Position numbers and translations under genes: made by a program. Shown one piece after another: positions 37,529-46,797 of a DNA stretch of 58,596 bases (position 1 is its first letter; every line of letters starts with the position of its first letter). Source of the DNA: Desulfovibrio oxyclinae DSM 11498 (GTDB taxonomy: Bacteria; Desulfobacterota; Desulfovibrionia; Desulfovibrionales; Desulfovibrionaceae); contig NZ_AQXE01000013.1 of the NCBI RefSeq assembly GCF_000375485.1, positions 41,320 to 99,915 of the forward strand, written 5' to 3'. The notes beneath the pieces were generated by a model that was not told where the DNA came from, did no database searches, and saw only the letters and a program-made list of their open reading frames with translations.

Positions 37529-39496
37529 CTAGGAGAGCTGGAGAACAAAAACATCATCCCGAGCCTCCTCTTCGGGTTCGGGCCACGGCTCGCCGGGGGC
37601 GGGCGTCTGGCCGGTGACAGTCATGCCGTCCCCGCGCACGGCGGGAACGATGCCTTTTTTCAGAAATACTTCCAGGGCGCGCCGCAGGGGCATGCCTTTC
37701 ACATCCGGGATGCGTGTGCCGGGCGCCAGTATGACGGGAGCCGGGAGCACGGCGCGGACCGACTCCGGGGTGGGCTCAACCACCTCGGTTTCGGGGGAAT
37801 TCTTCCGCGCCAGTCGCACGGCGTGGGCGTCGGGAAGCTGACCGCGAAGCGCCAGTGTCTCCACGAGCACGGAGCGAACCACCGGCGCGGCCACGATGCC
37901 GCCGTAGTCGATGCCTTCGGGCTCGTCAACCATGCAGAGGATGAGCAGCTCGGGGTCCTCGGCCGGGACCATGCCTACAAATGAGGACATGTACTTGTCC
38001 CCGTACCCGCCGCGAACGGCCTTCTGCGCCGTTCCGGTCTTGCCCGCCATGGCGATGCCGGGGATGCGGGCGCGCCGGCCGGTGCCGTCTTTTTCCACCA
38101 CTTCTTCCATGAGCTTGAGCACGGTGGCGGCGGTCTGACGGCTGAAAATGCGTTCGCCCGAGCGCGAAGCCGGGCTGTCGGGGGTTTGCACCAGACGCAG
38201 GGAGCGGGTTTCTCCGCCTGCGGCTATGCACATGTAGGCCTCCATGAGCTGCAGGGCCGTGGAGCTGATGCCTTGACCGAACGAGATGGCGGCCTGATCC
38301 ACTTCCGTCCACTTCTCCGGGGGGCGCAACATGCCCGATCGCATGGCCGGGAGTCTGGCCTCGGGCCGTTCGAGAAAACCGAGCTTCACGAGGTACGAGT
38401 AGTAGGCGTCCGCTCCGAGCATCTGGCCGATCTTGGCGCAGCCGATGTTGCTGGAATATCGCAGCACCTTGCGGGCCGGGAGCCAGCGAGCGTATTTATG
38501 GTCGCGGATGACCTTTCGGCCCACGCGCCAGCGGCCGTTTTCGCAGTCGATGAGCGTGTTGGGCTCGATGACGCCTTCCTCGATCGCCGCGGCGAAGAGG
38601 ATGGGCTTGAGGGTGGAACCCGGTTCGTACAGATCCAGCACCGCGCGGTTGCGCCTGTCCGCGGGGCGGGTGCGGGAGTAAATGTTCGGGTTGAAGAACG
38701 GATAGTTGGCCATGGCGAGGATATCACCGGTCTTCACGTCTGCCGCGATGACGATTCCGGCCTTGGCCTCGTGCTTTTCTATGGCGCGATAGAGGGCTTC
38801 CTCGGCAGCGTGCTGCACGCGTGCGTCGATGGTCAGGGTCACGTCAAGACCGTCGATATCCACCACTTCACCCTGATCGTTCAGGTAGAGCCTGCGGCCG
38901 GAGGCGTCGCGCTGAACCACGAAGCGGGCCTTGCCCGGAGCGAGGCGTTTTTCGAATTCGCTCTCAATGCCTTCCAGCCCTTTGCCGTCGATGCCCGTGA
39001 AGCCGAGCACCTGTCCGGCCAGCGGGCCGTTGGGGTACAGTCTGGTGAACTCAGAGGCCATGCGAACGCCGGGAATCCTGGCTTTGCGCACGGCCGCGGC
39101 CTGACGGTCCGTGACCTGCCGCTTGATCCAGACGAACTGCCGGTCCGAGGCGAGGCGCTTGTGGATTCTGGGGAAGGATACGCCGAGCAGGCGCCTCAGC
39201 TGATGGGCGGTCTTTTCCGGGTCGCGCACCTTGCGGGGATTGGCGAAGACGCTGCGCGCCTCGGCGCTGGAGGCCAAAAGGGTGCCGTTTCTGTCGAAGA
39301 TGCGTCCCCGGCGTCCGAATTCCAGTTCGGAGGCGAGGCTCTGGCGGGATGCCATGCGTTCGAGGGCTTCCCCCTCGTGCAGCTGCACCCAGCCGGCCCG
39401 GACCCAAAGCGCGGACAGCACAAGGCCGAAGAGCACCATGACGATGATGATCTTCGGCTTGCTGAATTCTTTTTTCGCGCCGTTGCGTCCAGTCAT
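37529..39496 (-). CDS. ftsI: Septal transpeptidase FtsI (PBP3) with C-terminal PASTA domain
   Basis: A 655-residue class B penicillin-binding protein: one N-terminal membrane segment, a dimerisation domain, and the transpeptidase with catalytic Ser in GSTLKP, the SSN motif YSSNIGCAK, and KTGTAQK. The C terminus has a PASTA-like repeat (PDVKGMPLRRALEVFLKKG), uncommon in Enterobacteria but usual in deltaproteobacteria and Gram-positive bacteria. It cross-links septal peptidoglycan with FtsW. It lies between ftsL (18 bases) and murE. Confidence 0.96.
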   Translation of the reverse strand: MTGRNGAKKEFSKPKIIIVMVLFGLVLSALWVRAGWVQLHEGEALERMASRQSLASELEFGRRGRIFDRNGTLLASSAEARSVFANPRKVRDPEKTAHQLRRLLGVSFPRIHKRLASDRQFVWIKRQVTDRQAAAVRKARIPGVRMASEFTRLYPNGPLAGQVLGFTGIDGKGLEGIESEFEKRLAPGKARFVVQRDASGRRLYLNDQGEVVDIDGLDVTLTIDARVQHAAEEALYRAIEKHEAKAGIVIAADVKTGDILAMANYPFFNPNIYSRTRPADRRNRAVLDLYEPGSTLKPILFAAAIEEGVIEPNTLIDCENGRWRVGRKVIRDHKYARWLPARKVLRYSSNIGCAKIGQMLGADAYYSYLVKLGFLERPEARLPAMRSGMLRPPEKWTEVDQAAISFGQGISSTALQLMEAYMCIAAGGETRSLRLVQTPDSPASRSGERIFSRQTAATVLKLMEEVVEKDGTGRRARIPGIAMAGKTGTAQKAVRGGYGDKYMSSFVGMVPAEDPELLILCMVDEPEGIDYGGIVAAPVVRSVLVETLALRGQLPDAHAVRLARKNSPETEVVEPTPESVRAVLPAPVILAPGTRIPDVKGMPLRRALEVFLKKGIVPAVRGDGMTVTGQTPAPGEPWPEPEEEARDDVFVLQLS

Positions 39497-39514
39497 AAAA
39501 AAATTCCCGTCCCG

Positions 39515-39796
39515 TCACTGTTCGGTGACGCGCCGTATTTGTCCCGGCTCCGGGACCACGAGTCCGAGTTCCTTCGCCAGTTCGCCCAGCCTGTAGGGCG
39601 AGAGAAGGTTGTTGCGCTCCACTTCGAGCTTGGCCGTGACCGTCCTGCGACGATCCAGTTCCTTCTCCATGTTCCGGATGTCGTAGGCCATGTCCATGCG
39701 ACCTATGTTCAGCCAAACCGAAGCCAGCCCGAAGATCAGCGCGCCTGCAAGCAGGGCGAGAATCAGGCTGAAACGGCTGCCGTCATTGGTCTTCAT
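39515..39796 (-). CDS. ftsL: Cell division protein FtsL
   Basis: A 93-residue bitopic protein with one membrane segment (about 9-29) followed by a leucine-zipper-like coiled coil (MEKELDRRRTVTAKLEVERN) that pairs with FtsB. The ATG at 39796 overlaps the rsmH stop by ATGA; the frame continues upstream antisense to rsmH. Sequence identity in this family is low, but position and architecture settle the call. Confidence 0.9.
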   Translation of the reverse strand: MKTNDGSRFSLILALLAGALIFGLASVWLNIGRMDMAYDIRNMEKELDRRRTVTAKLEVERNNLLSPYRLGELAKELGLVVPEPGQIRRVTEQ

Positions 39797-40764
39797 GCGG
39801 TTTTCCCGTCGGGCCCCAACCTCTCCGCGACCCGGAGCTTGGCGCTCCTGCTTCGCGTGTTTACCGCCATCTCCTCTTCTGTGGGGAGGACGGGTTTTTT
39901 GGTCAGCACCCGGAACTTTGCCACGCCCTCGCAAGTGCAAAGGGGCTGATGCTTCGGGCAGACGCACGATCGTGCGGCTTCCCGGAAGGCCCGCTTCACG
40001 GCCCGGTCTTCAAGGGAGTGGAACGAAATGATCGCCACTCTGGCACCGGGATTGAGGCGCGCGGCTATGGTTTCCAAAAACGTGGAGAGTTCCTCCAATT
40101 CCCTGTTGACCGCTATTCGCAGTCCCTGAAAGGTCCGGGTGGCAGGATGGGTCCGGGAGGTGGCCCGCATCTTCGGCGGGTAAGCCCGTTCCACGATGGA
40201 GGCCAGCCTGAGCGTGGTCTCGATCGGTTCCTTCTCCCTCTCTTTCAGTATCGCGCTGGCAATCTTGCCTGCCATGGGGTCTTCGCCGTATTGTCGGATG
40301 ATCCGGGCGAGGTCCCCGTGGCTCATGGTGTTGACCAACGCCTTGGCGGGCGGCATGCCGCTCGCCGTGTCCATGCGCATATCCAGCGGTCCTTCGCGGA
40401 TGAAGCTGAATCCTCTATCAGCCTCGTCGAGCTGGAGACTCGACACTCCGAGGTCGAGAACCGCTCCGTCCAGCCTGTCCCAGCCGAGGTCGTCGAGGGC
40501 GTCCTCGAAACGGCTGAAGGGCAGGTGGTACAGATGCGTCTTGCCGGAGAACTCCGCCAGTCTGCGGGCGGCCAGGTCGAGGGCTTCCTCGTCCCGGTCC
40601 AGTCCCAGAAGCTCGGCCTTGCCCGCCGCGGCTTCCAGAATGGCTTTCGAGTGTCCGCCCATTCCGAGCGTTCCGTCCAAGTATCTGCCCTGAGGACGGG
40701 GTCTGAGCCACTCGATGGTCTCCTGAAGCAGTACCGTTGCGTGTCTGTCGCCGGGGTCGCTCAT
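39793..40764 (-). CDS. rsmH: 16S rRNA m4C1402 methyltransferase RsmH (MraW)
   Basis: A 323-residue SAM-dependent rRNA N4-cytosine methyltransferase acting on 16S position 1402. Motifs: the DGTLGMGGHSKAIL SAM loop, DLGVSSLQLDEADRGFSF, and the C-terminal RVAIISFHSLEDRAVKRAFRE. I prefer the ATG at 40764 (GGAGAGG upstream); an ATG 4 codons earlier at 40776 would overlap the mraZ stop by one base. It is the second gene of the division cluster. Confidence 0.96.
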   Translation of the reverse strand: MSDPGDRHATVLLQETIEWLRPRPQGRYLDGTLGMGGHSKAILEAAAGKAELLGLDRDEEALDLAARRLAEFSGKTHLYHLPFSRFEDALDDLGWDRLDGAVLDLGVSSLQLDEADRGFSFIREGPLDMRMDTASGMPPAKALVNTMSHGDLARIIRQYGEDPMAGKIASAILKEREKEPIETTLRLASIVERAYPPKMRATSRTHPATRTFQGLRIAVNRELEELSTFLETIAARLNPGARVAIISFHSLEDRAVKRAFREAARSCVCPKHQPLCTCEGVAKFRVLTKKPVLPTEEEMAVNTRSRSAKLRVAERLGPDGKTA

Positions 40765-40775
40765 CCGCCTCTCCA

Positions 40776-41222
40776 TCAGAAGGGCAGGGCGACGCTGTTG
40801 TCGGCGAACTCTTCCGACACGTCGTAGTCTTCGTCGAGCAGTGACTCGAAGCTTTCGGCCGGCCAGATCTCGAAACGCCTGCCCGCGCCCATCACCACCA
40901 CGTCCTTGTCCAGCTTTCCGCTCTTGCGAAGATGCGCGGGGATGGCTATGCGACCGTTCTTGGCCACAGCCACCTCCTCGTAGCCGGAAAAGAATATCCT
41001 GATGACGTTTTGCATCTGACGGCTGGGAGCCTTGATCTTCTCAAGTTCCTGCTCCAGCTTCTCCCACTGCTCGGGGGTTATGCCGATGACGTGTTTCTCC
41101 CAGATGGTCAGCACAAGACGGCCGTCCGGGGTGTCCCCCAGTAGCTTGTCCCGGAAAGCGGACGGAAGGATGAGCCGTCCCTTTTCGTCCAGGCTTCTAT
41201 GTACGTGACCTCTGAATCGCAT
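40776..41222 (-). CDS. mraZ: Transcriptional regulator MraZ
   Basis: A 148-residue double AbrB-fold DNA-binding protein that represses its own operon. It starts RFRGHVHRSLDEKGRLILPSAFR, the canonical N-terminal repeat; the second copy is around VAVAKNGRIAIPAHLRKSG. The ATG at 41222 has GAGGA upstream and matches the family start; a longer frame adds only seven residues. A block of regularly spaced boxes upstream is the likely operator. Confidence 0.95.
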   Translation of the reverse strand: MRFRGHVHRSLDEKGRLILPSAFRDKLLGDTPDGRLVLTIWEKHVIGITPEQWEKLEQELEKIKAPSRQMQNVIRIFFSGYEEVAVAKNGRIAIPAHLRKSGKLDKDVVVMGAGRRFEIWPAESFESLLDEDYDVSEEFADNSVALPF

Positions 41223-41240
41223 CGACTTCCTCTTGTGGAA

Positions 41241-41300
41241 CACTTCGTTCCACTTTGTTCCCCTTTGTCATCACTTGGTACCACTTTTTACCACCTTTGA
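41241..41300 (-). promoter_or_regulatory. MraZ operator of 10-bp-spaced boxes
   Basis: Plus-strand CAC/CCC triplets recur at 41241, 41251, 41261, 41272, 41282 and 41292, that is, GTGG-like boxes every 10 bp on the minus strand. This is the known layout of MraZ binding repeats in the mraZ promoter (usually three or four boxes; here about six, some degenerate). A TTGACA -35-like hexamer (minus strand) lies at 41317-41322; the -10 is unclear. Confidence 0.8.
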
Positions 41301-41506
41301 GTGAATCTCAAGAGAATGTCAACACCCCCGTATGATTTATGTGGGAAAAAAACCGCGTTCAGTTGATTTTTCGCTGTCATCGCCCTACACTTCGCAGCGT
41401 GGGCGAATATTTTCCGTCCGGCTTTCACCATTCATCCCGAAGAATTGCGGGCACGGATGGCCGTGACGGGCCCGAAAACCCGGCAAAACCACCCCAAGGG
41501 GGGACC

Positions 41507-42931
41507 ATGGACAGACACATCAAGATCATCGCCACCCTCGGACCCGGGACGCAGTCAGAAGAGGCAGTGCGCGAACTGGTTCAATCCGGGGCGCGTATCT
41601 TCCGCCTGAACTTTTCCCACGGCGACAAGGAATTTTTCACCAAGCTCGTGAACATCATCAGGGGGCTGGAGGAGGAGACCGGCTACACGCTGACCATCCT
41701 GCAGGACCTGTCCGGGCCCAAGGTGCGCACCTGCGACGCCGGGCAAGGCACTCTGGAGATTTCCAAGGGCACGGAGGTGCTGCTTGGAACACCTGAAATG
41801 GCGGAAGGGGTGGATGAACCGTTCATCTGTCTGGACATGCCCGAGCTGCTGCCCGTCATTCAGGAGGGGGACCCGGTGGCGCTCTCCGACGGTATGCTGC
41901 GCTTCTACGCCCTGCGGCGCGAAGGCGAGCATCTGGTGCGCCTCAAGGCCATCAACTCCGGCATTGCTCCACCCAGAAAGGGCATCACCTTTCCCGGCAA
42001 GACCACACCGCTGGCCGCGCTCACCGAAAAGGACAAGCGCGACCTGACCGTGGGCATGGAGCTGGGCGTGGACTGCGTGGCCATGAGCTATGTACAGAAG
42101 CCCGAAGACATCTGCCAACTCAGGGCCGAGATGCTCCAGTACGGCAGGCGCGTGCCCATCATCGCCAAGCTGGAGCGCACCGCGGCGGTCAACGACCTTG
42201 AACGTATCCTCGACGAGGCCGACGGCGTCATGGTGGCGCGCGGCGACCTGGGTCTGGAGATGGAGTTGTCCGAGCTGCCCGCCACCCAGAAGCGGATCAT
42301 CAAGGCCTGCAACAAGCGGGGCAAACCGGTCATCGTGGCCACACAGATGCTGCTTTCCATGGTCAACGCGCCCATGGCCACCCGCGCCGAAACCACGGAC
42401 GTGGCAAACGCCATTCTCGATGGTGCGGACTGCATCATGCTCTCCGAGGAAACGGCCATCGGCCAGTATCCCGGCGAGGCGGTCCGGTTCATGCGCAAGA
42501 TCGCCTACGAGATCGAGGAATTCTACTTCGAGCAGCGCTCCACCGATGCCATGCAGCCCGGGGACGAGGAGCATCCCGCCACGTTCCTTGCCTTTGCAGC
42601 GGCCATGCTTGCAGCCAAGACCAAGGCCCGGGCCATCGTCAGCCACTCCACTTCGGGCGCCACCTCACGGATCCTCTCGGCCTGCCGTCCGCGCCAGTCC
42701 ATCTACGCACTCAGTCGCGACTCCATCGTGCGCCACTTCACCAACCTTTCCTGGGGCGTCATCCCCTACGCACCGCCCGAGGATGTGGAAGGTCACCAGC
42801 AGCGCGCAGAAGAATTCGTCCGCCAGTTCAAGGGATTCGAGAGTGACGACACTCTCGTGATCACCGCGGGTCAGCCCGACAAGAAGCAGAATCGCACCCA
42901 GACCAACGTCGTCAAGCTGTTCGAGAAGTAA
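41507..42931 (+). CDS. pyk: Pyruvate kinase
   Basis: A 474-residue glycolytic enzyme converting phosphoenolpyruvate and ADP to pyruvate and ATP. Motifs: KIIATLGPGTQSEE, the LNFSHGDKE region, IIAKLERTAAVNDLE (catalytic Lys), MVARGDLGLEM, and the Mg-binding TMLSEETA-like segment MLSEETAIGQYP. The ATG at 41507 follows AAGGGGGG; earlier in-frame sequence is not family-like. It is divergent from mraZ and is followed after 2 bases by an HD-GYP gene. Confidence 0.95.
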   Translation: MDRHIKIIATLGPGTQSEEAVRELVQSGARIFRLNFSHGDKEFFTKLVNIIRGLEEETGYTLTILQDLSGPKVRTCDAGQGTLEISKGTEVLLGTPEMAEGVDEPFICLDMPELLPVIQEGDPVALSDGMLRFYALRREGEHLVRLKAINSGIAPPRKGITFPGKTTPLAALTEKDKRDLTVGMELGVDCVAMSYVQKPEDICQLRAEMLQYGRRVPIIAKLERTAAVNDLERILDEADGVMVARGDLGLEMELSELPATQKRIIKACNKRGKPVIVATQMLLSMVNAPMATRAETTDVANAILDGADCIMLSEETAIGQYPGEAVRFMRKIAYEIEEFYFEQRSTDAMQPGDEEHPATFLAFAAAMLAAKTKARAIVSHSTSGATSRILSACRPRQSIYALSRDSIVRHFTNLSWGVIPYAPPEDVEGHQQRAEEFVRQFKGFESDDTLVITAGQPDKKQNRTQTNVVKLFEK

Positions 42932-42933
42932 CC

Positions 42934-43950
42934 ATGGCCATCAAGCACGAAATCACCGACGGACTCAACGAAGAGTACTACCAGATCACGCCGGACATCC
43001 TCGGAAGCTTTCACAAGTACCGTCCGCCGCTCGACATTTTCGTCCTGGACGAGAGTGTGGCCCGCGTGAGCCCCTATTACCGTAAAGGGGGACGCCTCAC
43101 CGCCGAGCAGGTCGAGGAGCTTCCCGACCTCGCCAACGAAGGAGTCGTCTTCGTCTCGCGCGACGACCACCCGGTCTACGTCAAACACATCAGCTACCAG
43201 CTGGATCTGGTGCTTGTGGACAAGAACCTCAAGGAAACCGAGATCGCGGACATTTTCGTGCAGGCCCTTACACGTCGCACCGAGGAACTCTTCGAACAGC
43301 CCGTTCCGGCCGTGTTCGACAAATTCTGGCGCGACCTCATGGTGCTCACGGAGTACCTCTCGCAGGACATCCACCGTTCACGGGCGCTGGTGCGCAGGCT
43401 GCATCGCGAGCATTCGCAGCCCAACCATGCGGTGAACTGCGGCTTCACCGGCCTTGCCCTGTACGGAAAACTTCAGGTGCAGGACTTCGAGGCCCGGCGC
43501 ATCGTGCGCAAGAACTTCGACAGGCTGGCCGCCGGACTGTTTCTGCACGACATAGGCATGAGCAAGGTCCCGGCCTTCATCCTTTCCAAGGAAAAGCCGC
43601 TCACCGGCGACGAGCGCTCCAAGATCAACCAGCATCCGAACCTCGGGTTCCAGATGCTCACCAAGCTTGATCTGAAGTATCCTGAAGTGGAAGCCTGTGT
43701 TGCGGAGCATCACGAGCGGGTCAATGGCTCGGGGTATCCGCAGAAAAAGAAGGGCGACGCCATCAGCTTTCACGGCAGACTCTGCGGGCTGGTGGATTCC
43801 TTTTGCGCCATGGTCACCAAGCGTCCCTACGGGGAAGGCAAGGAGTTCGTGGCAGCCGCTTCGGAGTTGCGCAACAACCCGGGCTATGATGAAACAATGG
43901 CCGGTGCGCTTCAGATGCTGCTCATGAACGACATGAAGATGAAGCCCTGA
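42934..43950 (+). CDS. HD-GYP domain protein, predicted c-di-GMP phosphodiesterase
   Basis: A 338-residue protein. The C-terminal half is an HD-GYP metal-dependent phosphohydrolase: HDIGMSKVP (His205-Asp206), QHP at 233-235, and HHERVNGSGYP (259-269) with the GYP triplet at 267-269. The first 130 or so residues form a separate domain without a membrane segment. The usual Asp in HHExxDG is Asn here, a variant that occurs in the family. It starts 2 bases after pyk, so they are cotranscribed, and ends at a terminator. Confidence 0.85.
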   Translation: MAIKHEITDGLNEEYYQITPDILGSFHKYRPPLDIFVLDESVARVSPYYRKGGRLTAEQVEELPDLANEGVVFVSRDDHPVYVKHISYQLDLVLVDKNLKETEIADIFVQALTRRTEELFEQPVPAVFDKFWRDLMVLTEYLSQDIHRSRALVRRLHREHSQPNHAVNCGFTGLALYGKLQVQDFEARRIVRKNFDRLAAGLFLHDIGMSKVPAFILSKEKPLTGDERSKINQHPNLGFQMLTKLDLKYPEVEACVAEHHERVNGSGYPQKKKGDAISFHGRLCGLVDSFCAMVTKRPYGEGKEFVAAASELRNNPGYDETMAGALQMLLMNDMKMKP

Positions 43951-43980
43951 TTCCTGTCGGGGCAAGCCAACAATAGATAA

Positions 43981-44007
43981 CCCCGCTCTTGAAAGAGCGG
44001 GGTTTTT
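43981..44007 (+). terminator. Rho-independent terminator of pyk/HD-GYP
   Basis: CCCCGCTCTT and AAGAGCGGGG pair almost without a loop, followed by TTTTT. Confidence 0.9.
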
Positions 44008-44011
44008 CATG

Positions 44012-44048
44012 AAAAAGGCCCGTCGCTGGGATGCAGCGCGGGCCTTTG
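44012..44048 (-). terminator. Rho-independent terminator of the CBS-domain gene
   Basis: AAAGGCCCG-t-CGCTG and CAGCG-c-GGGCCTTT form a long stem; on the minus strand it is followed by a T-run (AAAAA on the plus strand at 44012-44016). It lies 22 bases after the gene stop. Confidence 0.85.
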
Positions 44049-44070
44049 GATTGTTTGAAAGCGGAGCGTG

Positions 44071-44556
44071 CTAGCAGACGCGAAGCATGTCGCGGGTCAT
44101 TTCGCGGTACAGGTCCGAAAGGAAGACCACGCCCATGACCTTGCCGCCCTCGGTGACGATGCACCAGCTCTTGCGGGCGCGGGCCATGACGTCGTGCAGC
44201 ACCAGCGCGGCGTCGTTGGGTTTGACGGTGGGGACGTCGGGCTCGATGAATTCCTCGATGCGCATCTGCGTGCAGGTGAGGCAGGCGTGGCGGACGGCCT
44301 GATCCCAGTCGATGTTGTCCACGTTGCGAATGTTCTCGTCACGCAGGACGGATTCCTTGAGCGCGCGAAGCGCTTTCCAGATGCTGACCGCGCCGGCAAG
44401 CTTGCCGCCCTTGGTCTTGACCACGACCACGAAGTTGTCGGGGTTCTCGCGGATGGCGTCGCGCAGCACGCGAACGCATTCGGCCATGCTGGCGTCTTCC
44501 TGAACAGAGGGGAATTCGTCGCGCATAATGTCCCAGGCGCGCTTTCTGAGCATCAT
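44071..44556 (-). CDS. CBS-domain-pair protein
   Basis: A 161-residue cytoplasmic protein made of two CBS modules (about 8-70 and 95-158), the usual adenine-nucleotide sensing fold. No catalytic domain is attached. It starts at ATG 44556 with GGAG upstream. An adjacent second ATG at 44553 is possible. The ligand and partner cannot be inferred. It ends in a Cys-terminated DMLRVC and is followed by its own terminator. Confidence 0.8.
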   Translation of the reverse strand: MMLRKRAWDIMRDEFPSVQEDASMAECVRVLRDAIRENPDNFVVVVKTKGGKLAGAVSIWKALRALKESVLRDENIRNVDNIDWDQAVRHACLTCTQMRIEEFIEPDVPTVKPNDAALVLHDVMARARKSWCIVTEGGKVMGVVFLSDLYREMTRDMLRVC

Positions 44557-44701
44557 AGGTCGTACACTCCTTGAAGAAAACTGGAAAAAATCACAGCCGT
44601 TTCCTCCGCCCATAGCGGCAATCACGCCGGTTGTCCACAGCTGCGGGCAGGGAATTCTTGACATCGGCCCGTATCTCGGGCTGTGAAGAGGAATGATCAG
44701 A

Positions 44702-45466
44702 ATGACACTGGCCCTCGCGGCACTGCTATTATTATCAACCCCCTGCCTTGCCGGGGTGAAGATCCCGTTCGGCCCCGGCGAGCGGTTCACCTATGACATC
44801 TACTGGACCGTGGTGAAGGCGGGCAGCGCCACGCTTGAAGTGCGCCACGGGCGAGAAATCGAGGGGAAGCCGACCCTGAACATCCACGCCAAGGCGCGGA
44901 CCACCCCGTTCATCGATTCCTTCTACAAGGTCCGCGACGTCATCGACTCGTGGACGGACCCGGCCATGACGCGCTCCTACCGCCACCGCAAGAATCAGCG
45001 GGAAGGGTCGTACAGGAAGGACTCCCTCGTGGTCTTCGACTGGGATGCCATGAAGACCCGCCGCTACGTCAGGGACGAGTTGCGCGACGAGTTGAAGCTG
45101 GATGGTCCGTATTTCGATCCGCTGGCGATGCTCTTCAATTTTCGCAAGCACATCCTTTACAAGACCATGCGCTTTTCGGGGCCGGTTACGGACGGCAAGG
45201 TGCTGGTGCAGGGCAAGGCCTACGTGGCGGGCAAAAACGTGCTGGACACGCCCATGGGCGAGATAGACTGCTTTCGGGTTGAGCTGGATACCGCCGACCT
45301 GAGCGGCGTGTTCAAAAAGAGCGACGACGCCAGTCTTACGGTCTGGTTTTCGGCGGATGAGCGGCGCATCCCGGTACGGGTGAAATCCAGCGTAGTCGTG
45401 GGACATTTCTCCTTGGAACTCACGGGATACCGACCGCCCGACGCCCATGTGGCGGCCTTGCCATAG
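44702..45466 (+). CDS. DUF3108 family secreted protein
   Basis: A 254-residue protein with a cleavable signal peptide (MTLALAALLLLSTPCLAG) and the DUF3108 core: FGPGERFTYDIYWTVVKAGSATLEV, then a beta-rich domain with YKVRDVIDSWTDP and the LTVWFSADERRIPVRVKS end. DUF3108 is a periplasmic domain of unknown function. The ATG at 44702 has GAGGA 9 bases upstream; an ATG at 44693 overlaps that site. The gene lies upstream of bioA with a 26-base gap, but no biotin role is evident. Confidence 0.8.
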   Translation: MTLALAALLLLSTPCLAGVKIPFGPGERFTYDIYWTVVKAGSATLEVRHGREIEGKPTLNIHAKARTTPFIDSFYKVRDVIDSWTDPAMTRSYRHRKNQREGSYRKDSLVVFDWDAMKTRRYVRDELRDELKLDGPYFDPLAMLFNFRKHILYKTMRFSGPVTDGKVLVQGKAYVAGKNVLDTPMGEIDCFRVELDTADLSGVFKKSDDASLTVWFSADERRIPVRVKSSVVVGHFSLELTGYRPPDAHVAALP

Positions 45467-45492
45467 GGCCGTTTCTCTCGTACCTCAGGGGC

Positions 45493-46797
45493 ATGGCTAA
45501 CAACGACATTATCGCGATGGACAAGCGGCACGCGTGGCATCCCTACGCATCGGTCACGGACCCGCTTCCGGTATATGAAGCGCAGTCCGCCTCGGACGTT
45601 CGGATTCGTCTTGCAGACGGAACGGAGCTCATCGACGGCATGGCCTCCTGGTGGTGCGCCGTGCACGGATACAATCATCCTGACCTGAATAGGGCCGCCA
45701 CCGAGCAGCTCGGGGCCATGTCTCACGTCATGTTCGGCGGCATGACCCACTCCCCGGCGGCGGGCCTGTGCGCGCGTCTGGCGGAGCTGACACCGGGCGA
45801 TCTGAACCGGGTCTTTCTCTGCGATTCCGGGTCGGTCTCCGTGGAGGTGGCCATGAAGATGGCCATGCAATACATGGCGGCACGCGGCGACCCCGACCGC
45901 TGCCGGTTCCTCACGGTGCGGCGCGGCTATCACGGCGACACCTTTCACGCCATGTCAGTCTGCGACCCGGTCAACGGGATGCACTCGCTGTTCTCCGGAT
46001 CGCTGCCCAGGCAGTTCTTTGCTCCGGAACCGGGCATTGCTTATGACGGCGAATGGGACGACACCGACATCGCCGAGCTGGCAGAAACCCTGCGGGCCAA
46101 CCGCGACGAAATCTGCGCCGTCATCCTTGAACCCGTTGTGCAGGGCGCGGGCGGCATGCGCTTTTACCATCCCACATATCTGCGTCGTCTGCGTGAGCTT
46201 TGCGACGAGCAGGGCGTGCTGCTGATTTTCGATGAGATTGCCACCGGCTTCGGGCGAAGCGGGGAATTCTGGGGCGCGGATCATGCCGGGGTGGCGCCGG
46301 ACATAATGTGCGTCGGCAAGGCCATCACCGGTGGATACATGACCCTCGGCGCCACCATCGCCACCGACCATGTGGCCGAAACCATCTGCTCCGCTGATCC
46401 GGGCCTGTTCATGCACGGGCCGACGTTCATGGGCAACCCGCTGGCCTGCGCCGTGGCCAATGCCGCGCTGGACCTGCTGGAGCAGGATCCGTGGAGACCG
46501 CGCGTCAAGGCGTTGGAAGAGCAGATGCGCCAAGAGTTCGCCCCGTGCGCCGAGCTTGATCATGTGACGGACGTGCGTGTACTGGGGGCCATCGGCGTGG
46601 TCGAGCTCGATCGGCCCGTGGTCATGGCGGAAATCCAGAAACAGTTCGTTGAACGCGGCGTCTGGGTCCGGCCTTTCGGCAGGCTGGTCTATGTCATGCC
46701 GCCGTACGTCATGCAGCCCGATGACCTTTCCAGGCTGACCGCTGCCATCCGTGAGGTCGTGGAGCGCGACGACGATATCCGGCAGGATGCGCCGTGA
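45493..46797 (+). CDS. bioA: Adenosylmethionine-8-amino-7-oxononanoate transaminase BioA
   Basis: A 434-residue fold-type-I PLP aminotransferase of biotin synthesis, converting KAPA to DAPA with S-adenosylmethionine as amino donor. MASWWCAVHGYNHP near residue 55, the FCDSGSVSVEVAMKMA region, the DEIATGFGRSG motif, and the PLP Lys in GKAITGGYMTLGA are all present. Its last bases overlap bioD (start GTG). No bioF, bioB or birA lies next to it in this window. Confidence 0.93.
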   Translation: MANNDIIAMDKRHAWHPYASVTDPLPVYEAQSASDVRIRLADGTELIDGMASWWCAVHGYNHPDLNRAATEQLGAMSHVMFGGMTHSPAAGLCARLAELTPGDLNRVFLCDSGSVSVEVAMKMAMQYMAARGDPDRCRFLTVRRGYHGDTFHAMSVCDPVNGMHSLFSGSLPRQFFAPEPGIAYDGEWDDTDIAELAETLRANRDEICAVILEPVVQGAGGMRFYHPTYLRRLRELCDEQGVLLIFDEIATGFGRSGEFWGADHAGVAPDIMCVGKAITGGYMTLGATIATDHVAETICSADPGLFMHGPTFMGNPLACAVANAALDLLEQDPWRPRVKALEEQMRQEFAPCAELDHVTDVRVLGAIGVVELDRPVVMAEIQKQFVERGVWVRPFGRLVYVMPPYVMQPDDLSRLTAAIREVVERDDDIRQDAP

